From the NCBI GenBank assembly GCA_003550305.1, contig QKYT01000684.1:28877-48194 (forward strand): a stretch of 19,318 nucleotides of DNA, read 5' to 3'. The notes under the pieces were generated by a model, which was given only the letters and a program-made list of their open reading frames with translations, made no database searches and was not told the origin of the DNA. Each line of letters starts with the position of its first letter. The first letter of the stretch is position 1. Below, piece by piece: positions 9,027 through 17,234 of the stretch. The translations under genes and the position numbers were made by a program. This DNA comes from Glomus cerebriforme. Lineage: Eukaryota; Glomeromycota; Glomeromycetes; Glomerales; Glomeraceae.

Positions 9027-10547
9027 TCATTTGGTGATGTTGAGTGAGCGTTCCAATTCTTTATATTTTTTGGCTTGTGGAGACCAAATAATTTTAAAGA
9101 GAGCAGTCATTAAAGATGACGTAAAATTTAGTAAAAAGGGCATATATTGTTTATGTGAGCCAAAAATGGTGCCAAATAATGAAGATAAGTATTCTGGAAT
9201 ATATGAGTGAACAATTAGTAACAAAGGGTAAGAATCTTTTAGAAGTGACACATTAATTGGGTTGAATAGTGGAGATGAGTTAATTAGCGAAATAAGGTGA
9301 CGTGTTTTGTTCATGGAAAATAATTGATCTTTAACAAGTTTGTGAAGGGATGCCATCAAATTGTGTAATAATTGATTAAGTTCATTTGTATATGAAGGGC
9401 AGTTCCTGAAGTGTTCATTTGAATTGGTATCTGAATTATATAATGGACAAATTAATGGAGTCGAAGGGTATAAATTGGGATAATATTTTTGTTNAGTTAA
9501 TCCTGTTGCCAGTGAGAAATTAGCAGCTTTGATTTTGTTGTCTTGGTAAGAATTAAGTTTTAAATTGGTGTAAAGATGATCTGGAGTAAAATGAAACTAT
9601 TGTTGTGTGGCACAAAAATTGATATGATGTGTCCATGATAGTGTTGTGATAGTGGCGTTNTTTGATAGTGATAGAAAGGAATTAAAGAGTTTTGAGTTCA
9701 ATAGAGAGTGTCCCCATCGATGTAAATTTTTATCAATGACTCCTAGGTTGTTCCATGTTAAGTTGCCTAATGATGAGTTAATAGATTTAGGGTTAATAAT
9801 TATTGGTGCATCCTTAGTTAGCTAAACAATCAGCCATGTCGTAAGAAATATTGTTAGAATAGGATTTGATTTTAACTAAAATAATAGAAAGGTTATTATT
9901 ATTAATATAAGAATCTAAGNCTAACCAAAGGAGATAATTATTTTGTTTTAATTTTTTTCTATAAGAAAGTTTTTGTATAATAAAAGAATTATAAGTGTAA
10001 ATAAAATTTCTGTATTAATAGTAATCAAAGAATTTGGAGGTGTGGTTACAATAGCTGTCAAAATAGCCATAGTTTTGGCCTTTGTTGCTGAAGGAAGGTA
10101 TGTGGTACATTCCAAAAATGAAGTTGTGTTTAGTGAGGCTTCATTTTCGATCCATCCAAAACTGATGCAGCAATCATGTTTCATTAGAGATTTCACTGAT
10201 CGTTGGTAAAAAAAATTGAAAGAATTCAAATATTTGTGATGTTCTTTAATCTGGTTAAGTTTAAGAATTGTATCAGGGCATTCTATAAAACAATTTTTAA
10301 TAAAAGGGTCTAAAGTAGTTAGAGCATTTGTTATTGTGAAATCAGAAAAAGAATGTGAAGGTAACGAGAAGTTGGAATTAATGTCAGTTAAAGGTATAGT
10401 ATTATGTATAATTGTATTCTGTCTGTAATTGTTAAATGCTATAATTCTTAGTGGTTATGAGTAATGATAAAATGATTGTAAGAATAGTGTACAAAGAATA
10501 AGGTTTATAATTCTTATCATGTATGCGTACTCGATTAAGATTATGTA
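9027..10547 (-). pseudogene. LINE ORF2 remnant: RNase H domain and C-terminal Cys/His tail
   Basis: Around 10170-9960 the minus strand reads CISFGWIENEASL..., then LPSATKAKTMAILTAIVTTP and ITINTEI, the scaffold of a retroelement RNase H (usually YTDGS, KAE and TDS around the active site). Further on, SNNISYDMADCLAN (about 9880-9820) matches the usual DMADSLAK end of such domains. CPLYNSDTNSNEHFRNC (about 9445-9395) resembles the Cys/His knuckle after RNase H, followed by an open 110-residue tail ending with a stop at 9027. The enzyme would remove the RNA strand after reverse transcription. This copy is dead: the expected active-site carboxylates are replaced (YQRS, KAK, TEI), and stops and frameshifts occur near 9955 and 9820. 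Upstream, 10547-10450 continues the connector interrupted by the element at 10556. Confidence 0.65.
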
Positions 10548-10555
10548 GTTGTACT
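10548..10555. repeat. Left target-site duplication GTTGTACT
   Basis: Identical to the 8 bases at 13252-13259, directly abutting the inverted ends of the hAT-like element. Confidence 0.8.
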
Positions 10556-10736
10556 AGGATCCCAAAAAATATATATAGGGGTAAGATGACTTTTGAATTT
10601 TTTACTAATAGTTCTACATAAGAGTTTTTTATATGATCGCTATACCAAATTAGTACTTAATATTAGATAATCATAAAAAATAAGCAAATTAATCATTTGA
10701 CCTTTAGTTGTCATATGATTTAAGCTATTATTTTTC

Positions 10737-10751
10737 AAATATTGTTTAATG
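10737..10751. repeat. 5' target-site duplication of the ORF1-only retroelement
   Basis: AAATATTGTTTAATG, identical to 12869-12883. The leading A residues of the right copy merge with the poly(A) tail, so the length could be one to three bases shorter. Confidence 0.8.
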
Positions 10752-10834
10752 GGTGAGTTTTGACTCTTTCTCACTTTTTACATTTTATTAGAAATACGCA
10801 GTAAAATTTACAAAATTTTTATCGCTTAATAAAA

Positions 10835-12410
10835 TTGTTTAAAATGGGAGTAACAGTATCTACCTATTCAGACAAACTTTTTAACGAATATATTCATCCC
10901 TTGGACTGTAAAAATATAGGTAGCAAAACACACACAGACTTAACCGTGCTCACACAACACTATAACCTTTGGAAGGATATGAAGAATAAAGATGGTTCAG
11001 TCAATACCGTGGGTCGTTTTGTTAAAGGAGTTTCTGACTATACACAAATAACACCTCCAGTACTATTTCTTATCGGGGGAGTGGTCAGTAAATTTTATGA
11101 AGACATTTTAGATGCTAACATACGGAGTTTAGATGAGGCCTTAGAGGAAATAACTAGGTACGAAATTACTATCAACGAACTCAAAGCAAAACTTGCTGCG
11201 GCAGGTTCTACATCGCCTCCGATAATTGGATTACAGCCGACAATTACGTCTTCAGAGTATAAGGTACACGATTTAGAACAGCCAATTTTGGCTACCTTCA
11301 GTGGATCAACATCAACAAAAAACACCAATGGCAACACGTTGAGTACACCGATCGTAATACAGGAGGATCAACATAAATCATCATCACAAGAGATACTGCT
11401 TCAGGATGACGATCACATGGAAATAGAGAAAGACATTTCCAAAACCGTTATTTCACCACCTGAAAATTCTTCACAGAAAAAATCAAACCCAACAAGAAAG
11501 CAGACAAGTCTGCACCCCCTTCAAAATTCCCTAAAAAGGTTAAGAAGGAGCGCTCACCTCACATCATCACAGGATTCACGGTACTGCCTAATTTACAAAA
11601 AAATGTACATGATGTAATGTTATACGACATTCCGGATAAATGGGATGCCGAGAAAATAACAGAGGAAATAAACAAAAACCTAGGTTCTCTTGTGAAAGCT
11701 ACCCTATCGAAACAAGGCAAATACACCTGTGTAAGGGCCACAATAGTACTGAGAACTACAGTACTTAAAGTATTTGAAGAAGGTCAATGGCAAACATTAT
11801 TAGGCAACATCCTCGTCAGATGGTTTCCCGCAGACTGGTCCTTGGAACATGCAAACAACGATCGGTCTTCCAAGCCGTACTAACTGACTTTGGCGAAGGC
11901 TTTGAGGAGCATCTCATATTCCAGGATAGGGAATTTATGAATCATCATCGTCTTGCCGCAATCAAATTAGTGAAAGATCCCAAAGGAAAACTTAAATTAA
12001 TAGGGTTCTTCCGAACCTCAGATGATCTTAATACGGCCTGCCAAGCTAATTTTAAGATCCACGAATTCGTCATCAAATGGAAGCTTGATAAAATTGGGAA
12101 GAAATCGTCTGGCCCCAAACACTCATCTTCCAATGGATCCCCTTCAAAGAATAATAAGAATGGTTCTCATTCATCCTCTACCACCACCAAGTCTGGAAAG
12201 AAAAATGATAAATGCAAGTCCAATGATAAATCCTACCGCAGACTTGAGGCAGGTTTCATCTCATTATCCAAACAAGTTGGTGATTTAACTGTGTATCTCA
12301 ATAAGAATCCTTGGAAAATCTTGGATGTCAAGAAGTCAGATCGCAAAAAAATCGACAAAATCACGAAGGGTTCCATCCGAGAGACTTTAGAATCGTTAGG
12401 AGTAATATAA
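10835..12410 (+). pseudogene. ORF1p-like nucleic-acid-binding protein of a retroelement, split by two frameshifts
   Basis: The protein starts at ATG 10835 (or the in-frame ATG 10844, MGVTVSTYSDKLF) and would be about 520 residues. Visible in order: a globular N-terminus; a coiled-coil-like helix near residues 95-125 (ANIRSLDEALEEITRYEITI and ELKAKLAAA); a Ser/Thr/Pro-rich linker; a basic patch (KFPKKVKKERSP); an RRM-like fold starting VMLYDIPDKWDAEKITEEIN with KYTCVRATIVL; a WF/P segment (LVRWFPADWSLEH); then VFQAVLTDFGEGFEEHLIF and a Lys/Ser-rich low-complexity tail ending LESLGVI with TAA at 12408-12410. Coiled coil plus RRM plus basic tail is the layout of LINE ORF1 RNA-binding chaperones. 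Frameshifts of one base near 11500 and near 11865 break it into three frames; either could be a sequencing error. I recall similar proteins as abundant in Rhizophagus. Confidence 0.7.
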
Positions 12411-12855
12411 TCGCTACTCCGGATCTGGATTTTTTCTTGTCTGATCTATTGTCTTATTCCTAACTACTTCTACTTTCTCCCTTTCTTCTTAAGTTTTACC
12501 GGGCGTGATAAACATTCTATAGGCGAACCGGGCCTGGTTAATATCTCTACATGGTTGACGGGTTCGACTGGAAGCGTCGGAATGGTATATACTTAATTAG
12601 TTAATATAGTAACTAGTTGTAGTTTCTTTTTGTTTTTATTTTGTATTTTTCCCTTTTGGGTTTTTTTTTAGTTTGTTTTATTTCCCTTTTTATTTCCCCA
12701 GTTCCTTTGAGCTTAGTGCTCCTCACTTTCTTTTTTTTTTTCAGCGGTTGTCAGGATTGGTATTGATCATAGTATTAGTATTAGTCTAGATATTTTATTT
12801 GTGTACTCAGTGCCTCAGCACTATTTTGACCTAATAAATTACCGTTTAGTCGATT
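12411..12855 (+). other. 3' UTR of the ORF1-only retroelement
   Basis: Non-coding, pyrimidine-rich on the plus strand (TTTTTCTT, CCCTTTTGGG and CCTTTTTATTTCCCC runs), with CCGGGC-containing segments near 12500-12535. It probably carries the 3' recognition sequence used by the LINE reverse transcriptase; no tRNA- or 5S-like boxes were convincing. Confidence 0.5.
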
Positions 12856-12871
12856 AAAAAAAAAAAAAAAA
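12856..12871 (+). repeat. Poly(A) tail of the retroelement
   Basis: Run of 16 A directly before the target duplication. The last A residues may belong to the duplication. Confidence 0.8.
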
Positions 12872-12883
12872 TATTGTTTAATG
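12869..12883. repeat. 3' target-site duplication of the ORF1-only retroelement
   Basis: AAATATTGTTTAATG directly after the A run, matching 10737-10751. Confidence 0.8.
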
Positions 12884-13251
12884 AGTTTTTAATTTTTTAT
12901 TCAAATAAAAATTGTAAATTGTTTCCAACTTTACATTTTAGGATAATTAATTTGAAATAAAAGTTTCTTTATAAAATACTCAAATAAGTGTTATAAATTT
13001 ATTATTTAAAATTAAACTATTTATTTATATATAATAAATATAATAAATATAAATCATTCAAATTAGTACTAAAAATACGCAAATCTAACCTCTTGCTTTT
13101 AAAAAAAATTACTAAAAATATGATTATGAATACCTGACTTTAACCAAAAAAAGCTAAAATAATACGCAAATAAAAACCTGGCTTCAATATTTATCACTAT
13201 TATGGCTATGCATTTGTTAACACTACCCTTATATATATATTTTGGGATCCT

Positions 13252-13259
13252 GTTGTACT
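13252..13259. repeat. Right target-site duplication GTTGTACT
   Basis: Identical to 10548-10555 and directly follows the right end GGGATCCT. Confidence 0.8.
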
Positions 13260-14182
13260 GCTGTTACACATTTTGGATATAAATCTCTATAGAAATATGT
13301 GTGGTAATGACAGTTATTACAAGGAGTAAAAATAGAAATATATTGTTTAGGGGTGGTTAAAGTAACATCTAAATTAGTGAGAGAATAAACCCAATGTTCT
13401 ATGTATACTATTGAAATCCCATAATTGGGATTGTTAATTTCTATAATACGACCAAAAACTAAATTCTTAATAATAGGGTCCCAAAAAGAAATCCATATTT
13501 TTCGTCTAGGGTGGTAATAAAATTCAGAAAGGTTATTAGGGATAATACTTGGTCATAATAGAGAGATATTAGGGAGGGATAAAGGTGAAAGCAGTTTGCG
13601 GTTAGGACCGTAAGCGCATTCTGATTCAAGTTTTTTGTACCAGTTAGGAATCAGCTCTTAGTAATTTACCACATCAGTGTCTTTGTAATCAAGAAGGTAT
13701 AACCCTTATAAAGATGTAACTTGATCGGCAAAGATTATTCTTTTATTTTGAAGTGACTGTAAATCGTCATTATTGAAATCAGAATAAAAAGATATAATCA
13801 GGATATTACCTTGAAAAATATTTGTATCAAGGTTAGTATGAATGGAAATAAAATGTGAAGCAAATAATTTAGCACATTTTGTAAAATATGGGGAGAAAAT
13901 TGTAGGTGAACGCGATTTGTTGATGATAGTGTGATCGGGAAATTGCGGGTACCAGTAAAAATATTGTGTATCAATAATATTTTGCATGGTCATCGATTTA
14001 AGATCTGGGTTATTAAGTAAACAGTTAATATTGGATAAGTGTCTTTGTAATTGGATTGAGTCAAAATTATTGATAGAAGGAAACAGTTGATTATATATGA
14101 CTGTATTAGGAGTCGAAGAAGGAATTTTTAAAGTGTTTTTAAAAAGTTTTTTAATAGGTGTAAATAAAGTATCACAAGCTAT
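13260..14182 (-). pseudogene. LINE ORF2 remnant: post-reverse-transcriptase thumb and CxxC connector
   Basis: Reading right to left: IACDTLFTPIKKLFKNTLKI with PSSTPNTVIYN, the helical thumb after a LINE reverse transcriptase; then IIFADQVTSLKGLYLLDYKD (about 13735), a region with ELIPNWYKKLESEC, WISFWDPIIKNLVFGRI, and a Cys-rich FTPCNNCHYHTYF (about 13310) that usually sits before RNase H. In-frame stops lie near 13655 (TAA) and 13550 (TGA). The piece is bounded by the foldback element on the right and the 8-bp-duplication element on the left. The 95-residue open frame at 13706-13993 is only a stretch of this protein. Confidence 0.65.
14174..14182. repeat. Left target-site duplication ACAAGCTAT
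   Basis: Identical to 15341-15349. On the minus strand it encodes IAC of the LINE thumb. Confidence 0.75.
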
Positions 14183-14194
14183 TAGTACTCTGAA

Positions 14195-14280
14195 CGGTTC
14201 CAGTTAAAACTGGGAACTGAACCAAAACTGGCCAAAATTCTGGTTCAGTTCAGTTCAGTTCCTGGAACTGGAACCGAAAA
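14195..14280. repeat. Small hairpin with TTCAG repeats in the left arm of the foldback element
   Basis: CGGTTCCAGTT at the left is mirrored by AACTGGAACCG at the right, with GGAACTGAACC / GGTTCAGTTC inside and a three-fold TTCAG tract. The right arm of the element has no counterpart, so this was inserted, or expanded, after the palindrome formed. Confidence 0.6.
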
Positions 14281-14373
14281 ATTCAGTTTGGTCGAACCGA
14301 AACTTAATAAAAAAGTGAAAAATGCGAAAATTTGAATTATTCGGCATGCACTAATCCATAAAATATGATATAT

Positions 14374-14418
14374 AGCTCATTCAAATCGACTCAATGAGAC
14401 AAATTGAATGGTAGTAAA
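14374..14418 (+). repeat. 45-bp unit, copy 1 (forward)
   Basis: Starts AGCTCATTCAAATCGACTCA and ends GAATGGTAGTAAA. Pairs with copy 2 (14517-14561). Confidence 0.75.
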
Positions 14419-14516
14419 AGCAAAATTCTAGCATCGATATTACGTTCACTATCGATAAAAACGTAAATTTCTTTAAGTATGATTTGCTGATGAAATATCG
14501 ATGCTAGAGACATATA

Positions 14517-14561
14517 TTTAGTATCATTCGATGCGTCTCGATGAGACGATTCCAATGAGCT
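14517..14561 (-). repeat. 45-bp unit, copy 2 (inverted)
   Basis: Plus strand starts TTTAGTATCATTCGATGCGT and ends CCAATGAGCT. With copy 1 it closes the first hairpin, whose inner stem is CTAGCATCGAT / ATCGATGCTAG. Confidence 0.75.
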
Positions 14562-14711
14562 ATAAAATGTCAATATTGGATTACTAGATAAGGAGTAAAG
14601 TCAACAGTTCCAAAAATTCAGAATTTTTAAATTTCAAAAATTTCAAAATGCCAACTCCGACTTTATATTTGATATTGTGCACCATCCAGTGATCCAAATT
14701 TGATAAAACAT

Positions 14712-14756
14712 AGCATGTTGGAATTGTCTATTCAAGATGCATCGAATGGTACTAAA
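14712..14756 (+). repeat. 45-bp unit, copy 3 (forward)
   Basis: Starts AGCATGTTGGAATTGTCTAT and ends GAATGGTACTAAA. Pairs with copy 4 around the centre of the element. Confidence 0.75.
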
Positions 14757-14858
14757 ATTAATATTTTGGAATTAATTTATCAATCGCCACTAATGATGTA
14801 TTAGATAAAAACATTAGGACACAATTAGCCATTGATATATTACTGCTAGAGATCTGAA

Positions 14859-14903
14859 TTTAGTACCATTCGCTGCGCATTGAATAGACAATTCCAACAA
14901 GCT
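14859..14903 (-). repeat. 45-bp unit, copy 4 (inverted)
   Basis: Plus strand starts TTTAGTACCATTCGCTGCGC and ends CCAACAAGCT. Nearly the perfect inverse of copy 3. Confidence 0.75.
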
Positions 14904-15057
14904 ATGTTTTATCAAATTTGGATCACTGGATGGTGCACAATATCAAATATAAAGTCAGAGTTGGCATTTTGAAATTTTTGAAATTTAAAATTCCAAATTT
15001 TTGGAAACATTGAGTTTACTCCACTCCTCATTTAGTGATCCAACATTGACGTTTTAT

Positions 15058-15102
15058 AGCTCATTGGAATCATCTCATTGAAATGCATCGAATGACACTA
15101 AA
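15058..15102 (+). repeat. 45-bp unit, copy 5 (forward)
   Basis: Starts AGCTCATTGGAATCATCTCA and ends GAATGACACTAAA. Pairs with copy 6, and across the whole element with copy 2. Confidence 0.75.
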
Positions 15103-15199
15103 ATCATGTCTCTAGCATCGATACATCATCAGCAAATCGTACTTAAAGAAATTTACATTTTCATCAATAGTAACAAATTATCGATGCTAGAATTTTGCT

Positions 15200-15244
15200 T
15201 TTACTATCATTTGATTCATCTCATTGAGATGTTTCGAATGAGCT
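15200..15244 (-). repeat. 45-bp unit, copy 6 (inverted)
   Basis: Plus strand starts TTTACTATCATTTGATTCAT and ends CGAATGAGCT. Pairs with copy 5, and across the element with copy 1. Confidence 0.75.
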
Positions 15245-15340
15245 ATATTTCATGTTTTATAGATCAGTGCATGCCAAATAATTTGAATTTTCGCATTTTT
15301 CACTTTTTATTAAGTTTCAGTTTGAACTGTTCGGAGCACT

Positions 15341-15349
15341 ACAAGCTAT
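15341..15349. repeat. Right target-site duplication ACAAGCTAT
   Basis: Directly follows the right end of the foldback element. The LINE frame (ITIAC) is the same on this side. Confidence 0.75.
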
Positions 15350-15499
15350 AGTGATATTTCTTTTTAAGAAACTGTTACCATTGGTAATGATCAGAATCAT
15401 GTGACTTTGAAATATACATCCATGCGCAGACCTTTCAAAAAGCTCATCTGAAGTTCTTTTCTCTCTGCAAGAAGCTGCTACAGTATAAATGATTCGCAA
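15350..15499 (-). pseudogene. Possible upstream LINE fragment beyond the foldback element
   Basis: The minus frame ending NSFLKRNITIAC at the right-hand target duplication is in the same frame as IACDTLFTPIKKL on the other side of the foldback element. That is expected if both were one reverse-transcriptase ORF before insertion. Further upstream (RIIYTVAASCREKRT) no reverse-transcriptase motif is clear, and a stop occurs just beyond, so the extent of LINE sequence here is uncertain. Confidence 0.4.
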
Positions 15500-15500
15500 A

Positions 15501-16094
15501 TCTGCCCTATATGAAATTTGATATCAAAGAGCCAGGAGTCCCTCTTAGAAGCATTTTCTAAAATACAGTCCTAAATCAACCAGATAAAAGAGAAATCGAA
15601 GGTCATTGTGTATAATGAATCAGCTCGTATGACATTATACAGTATGTCATAGTTTTTGTACCTATAATAATTACTGGAAATGTTCCCAAAAATTAAGGTT
15701 AAATGTTTTTTAATATGTTTGCTAATGTAAAAATTTTAAGTAGCATTACCTTCAAATATGTAGTATATAAATATAATTAGCTAAAATTAATTAAATCAAT
15801 TAAAATCACCGATCAATAAATCATAATTTTGGCCAAAATTTTGTTAATTTTGGCCAATTTCATAATGCCGGCCTAAACTTCATTAAAATGGAATTATGTG
15901 AACATAATGTAACGTCTCTAACTTAAATAATAAAAGTGAAACTCAATGACCGCTTTTACAATCTTATTGAAAAAAATTTCACAAAAGAAGTTGTTAAAGG
16001 GTTGCATTTCTCAGTTCCATTTTGCCTATTTTTAGTAACTAAAAGAAACACAAATCGCAATTATTATCCTCCTCTTTTACTATTTATTATAAAC
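15501..16094. other. Spacer and likely upstream region of the plus-strand gene
   Basis: No gene is supported. Two copies of a GGCC-centred palindrome lie here: AATTTTGGCCAAAATT at 15825-15840 and AATTTTGGCCAATT at 15846-15859, followed by GCCGGCC near 15870. They sit about 240 bp before the likely start codon at 16095 and could be regulatory, or the tip of a repeat that uses the same CCGGCC motif as the element at 17235-17620. Confidence 0.35.
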
Positions 16095-17225
16095 ATGGTA
16101 GAAGAAGAAAATTTTGATGAAATTAGTGAGCCTGAAAGAATTTCACTAAAGTTTAATGAGTTGTTAGATTGTATTAATGATGATACTAATAATACTAGTA
16201 CCTTTAGTGATATAGACTTCNAAGAANTTGAGTATTTTGAGGAGAAAGTTAAGGAACAGGAAATTGGTGATGAAATGGANGAAATTATAGAACATTTAGA
16301 ACAACAAAATTTTACACCATGTGTAATTATTGATTTTATTGAGGGAAAATTTCAACGGTGTAAAGGAACAGGAAAATTAAAACAGCTTCACAATTTATTT
16401 GGCACATGGCAAGTTGACAGAGACGCAGTTAAAGAAGTTAATGGTGTTTTATCAAAATTAGGAGTATATGATTCACATTTTCAATTTGATAATAAATATT
16501 TACATTAATCAATAAGTAAAAAAACAAAGGATTTCAATGAAGGAATTATTCAATGGCGTCAGTATATTTCTTGCAATAAATATGTAACTTTCTTTTCCAG
16601 AGGCACAGAATGCATTATATACTCTTGGTATTTAAATAAAAAAAATATTCAAGTACTATGTATTGGACAATATAAATGTGAAGTGTTACAATTATATTCT
16701 AATTTATGTATTCAGGCTTATGAGAATATTAAAAGATCTCAAAGTTTTGTTGCTTATGTTATGAGAATTTGGGTGGTCATATTTATCATCACTCTGGAAT
16801 TAGAGGAAAGAATACAACAACATGCATTACTGAAAAATTACACGATGATGATATAAAAAAAGGGCTTGAATTTATAGGAAATCTATTAATAACAATTGCA
16901 CAAATAGGAAATAATGAAATTAAAAAAAAAATTTTAATTAAAACTTTTGAAATTCTTCTTTCACTAATATTTAATGAGATCTATACTGACTTCGCAACCA
17001 CAATTCCAATTCCAACCACTAATACATCAATAAATTATGAACGAAAAGAAATTATTCTTGATAAACCTTCCAGTTTATTTATGATAAAATTTCTTTTTAT
17101 AAAAATTTTTAAAGAAAAAGAAATTAAAAAGGACAAAATTATATATTTTAACATTTATCTATTATTATAACAGGAATTTGGATGTACATTTGGGCAAAAA
17201 CTATGGAACTCACATTTAAATATCA

Positions 17226-17234
17226 ATTTAAAAA
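17226..17234. repeat. Left target-site duplication ATTTAAAAA
   Basis: Identical to 17621-17629. Low-complexity sequence, but the reading frame of the host gene independently supports it. Confidence 0.7.

Larger units (their letters stand above)
10752..12868 (+). mobile_element. ORF1-only retroelement with poly(A) tail and 15-bp target duplication
   Basis: The 15-mer AAATATTGTTTAATG lies directly before (10737-10751) and after (12869-12883) this 2.1-kb block, which ends in an A run of about 16. These are the marks of target-primed reverse transcription by LINE machinery. The block holds an 80-bp leader, one ORF1-like gene (10835-12410) and about 450 bp of pyrimidine-rich 3' UTR ending ACCGTTTAGTCGATT before the A run; there is no reverse transcriptase or endonuclease. 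It is visibly less AT-rich than all the DNA around it. It lies inside the hAT-like element and is in the opposite orientation to the old LINE. It could be a LINE that lost ORF2, or a retrocopied ORF1 transcript; the exact 5' end depends on the duplication boundary. Confidence 0.8.
10556..13251. mobile_element. Non-autonomous DNA transposon with 8-bp target duplication (hAT-like), carrying a nested retroelement
   Basis: The ends are inverted copies: left AGGATCCCAAAAAATATATA, right ...TATATATTTTGGGATCCT, with GGGGTA/TACCC just inside. The 8-bp sequence GTTGTACT is repeated directly outside both ends (10548-10555 and 13252-13259). Eight-base duplications are typical of hAT transposases; the class call rests on this alone. 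Subtracting the nested retroelement and its duplication leaves about 564 bp of AT-rich sequence without coding capacity, so it is a MITE-like element mobilised in trans. It landed in the LINE connector region: keeping one GTTGTACT copy lets the LINE frame read TAVQLHNLNRVRIHDKN across the site. Confidence 0.8.
14183..15340. mobile_element. Foldback (Mutator-like) element made of three nested hairpins, 9-bp target duplication
   Basis: The ends are inverted copies (TAGTACTCTGAACGGTTC on the left; AGTGCTCCGAACAGTTC as the complement of the right), and the inversion runs through the whole 1158 bp. Directly outside lie ACAAGCTAT at 14174-14182 and at 15341-15349. A 9-bp duplication with long inverted arms fits Mutator-like elements; no transposase is encoded. 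A 45-bp unit beginning AGCTCATTGGAATCGTCTCA occurs six times in alternating orientation, giving three stem-loops inside the larger palindrome. The left arm carries an extra insert of roughly 85-95 bp (about 14200-14290) that the right arm lacks. Small ORFs here (for example 14391-14573 and 15106-15351) only read the repeat. Confidence 0.8.
8890..15500 (-). mobile_element. Old LINE-type retrotransposon, split by two DNA-element insertions
   Basis: The minus strand carries one eroded LINE ORF2 in three pieces: 15500-15350 (possible end of reverse transcriptase), 14182-13260 (thumb and connector) and 10547-9027 (RNase H and tail). The order matches fungal LINEs whose reverse transcriptase is followed by RNase H. 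The insertions at 14183-15340 and 10556-13251 lie exactly between the pieces, and the LINE reading frame resumes across each when one target-duplication copy is kept. The endonuclease and the catalytic part of the reverse transcriptase are not in the window, so the copy is 5' truncated or its 5' part has decayed beyond reading. Both outer ends are approximate; no poly(A) or target duplication was found for it. Confidence 0.7.

Noticed and set aside
9973..10209. 78-residue plus-strand frame with a hydrophobic run
   Set aside because: It is the complement of the RNase H reading on the minus strand, which shows family motifs.
12500..12590. tRNA-like GGTTCGACTGG stretch in the retroelement 3' UTR
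   Set aside because: No acceptor stem, anticodon arm or A box could be paired around it.
13010..13060. TATATAATAAATATAATAAATATAA run as an origin or promoter
   Set aside because: It is simple AT-rich sequence inside a MITE, with no gene next to it.
15106..15351. 81-residue plus-strand frame in the foldback element
   Set aside because: It reads through units 5 and 6 of the palindrome; a similar reading exists on the other arm.
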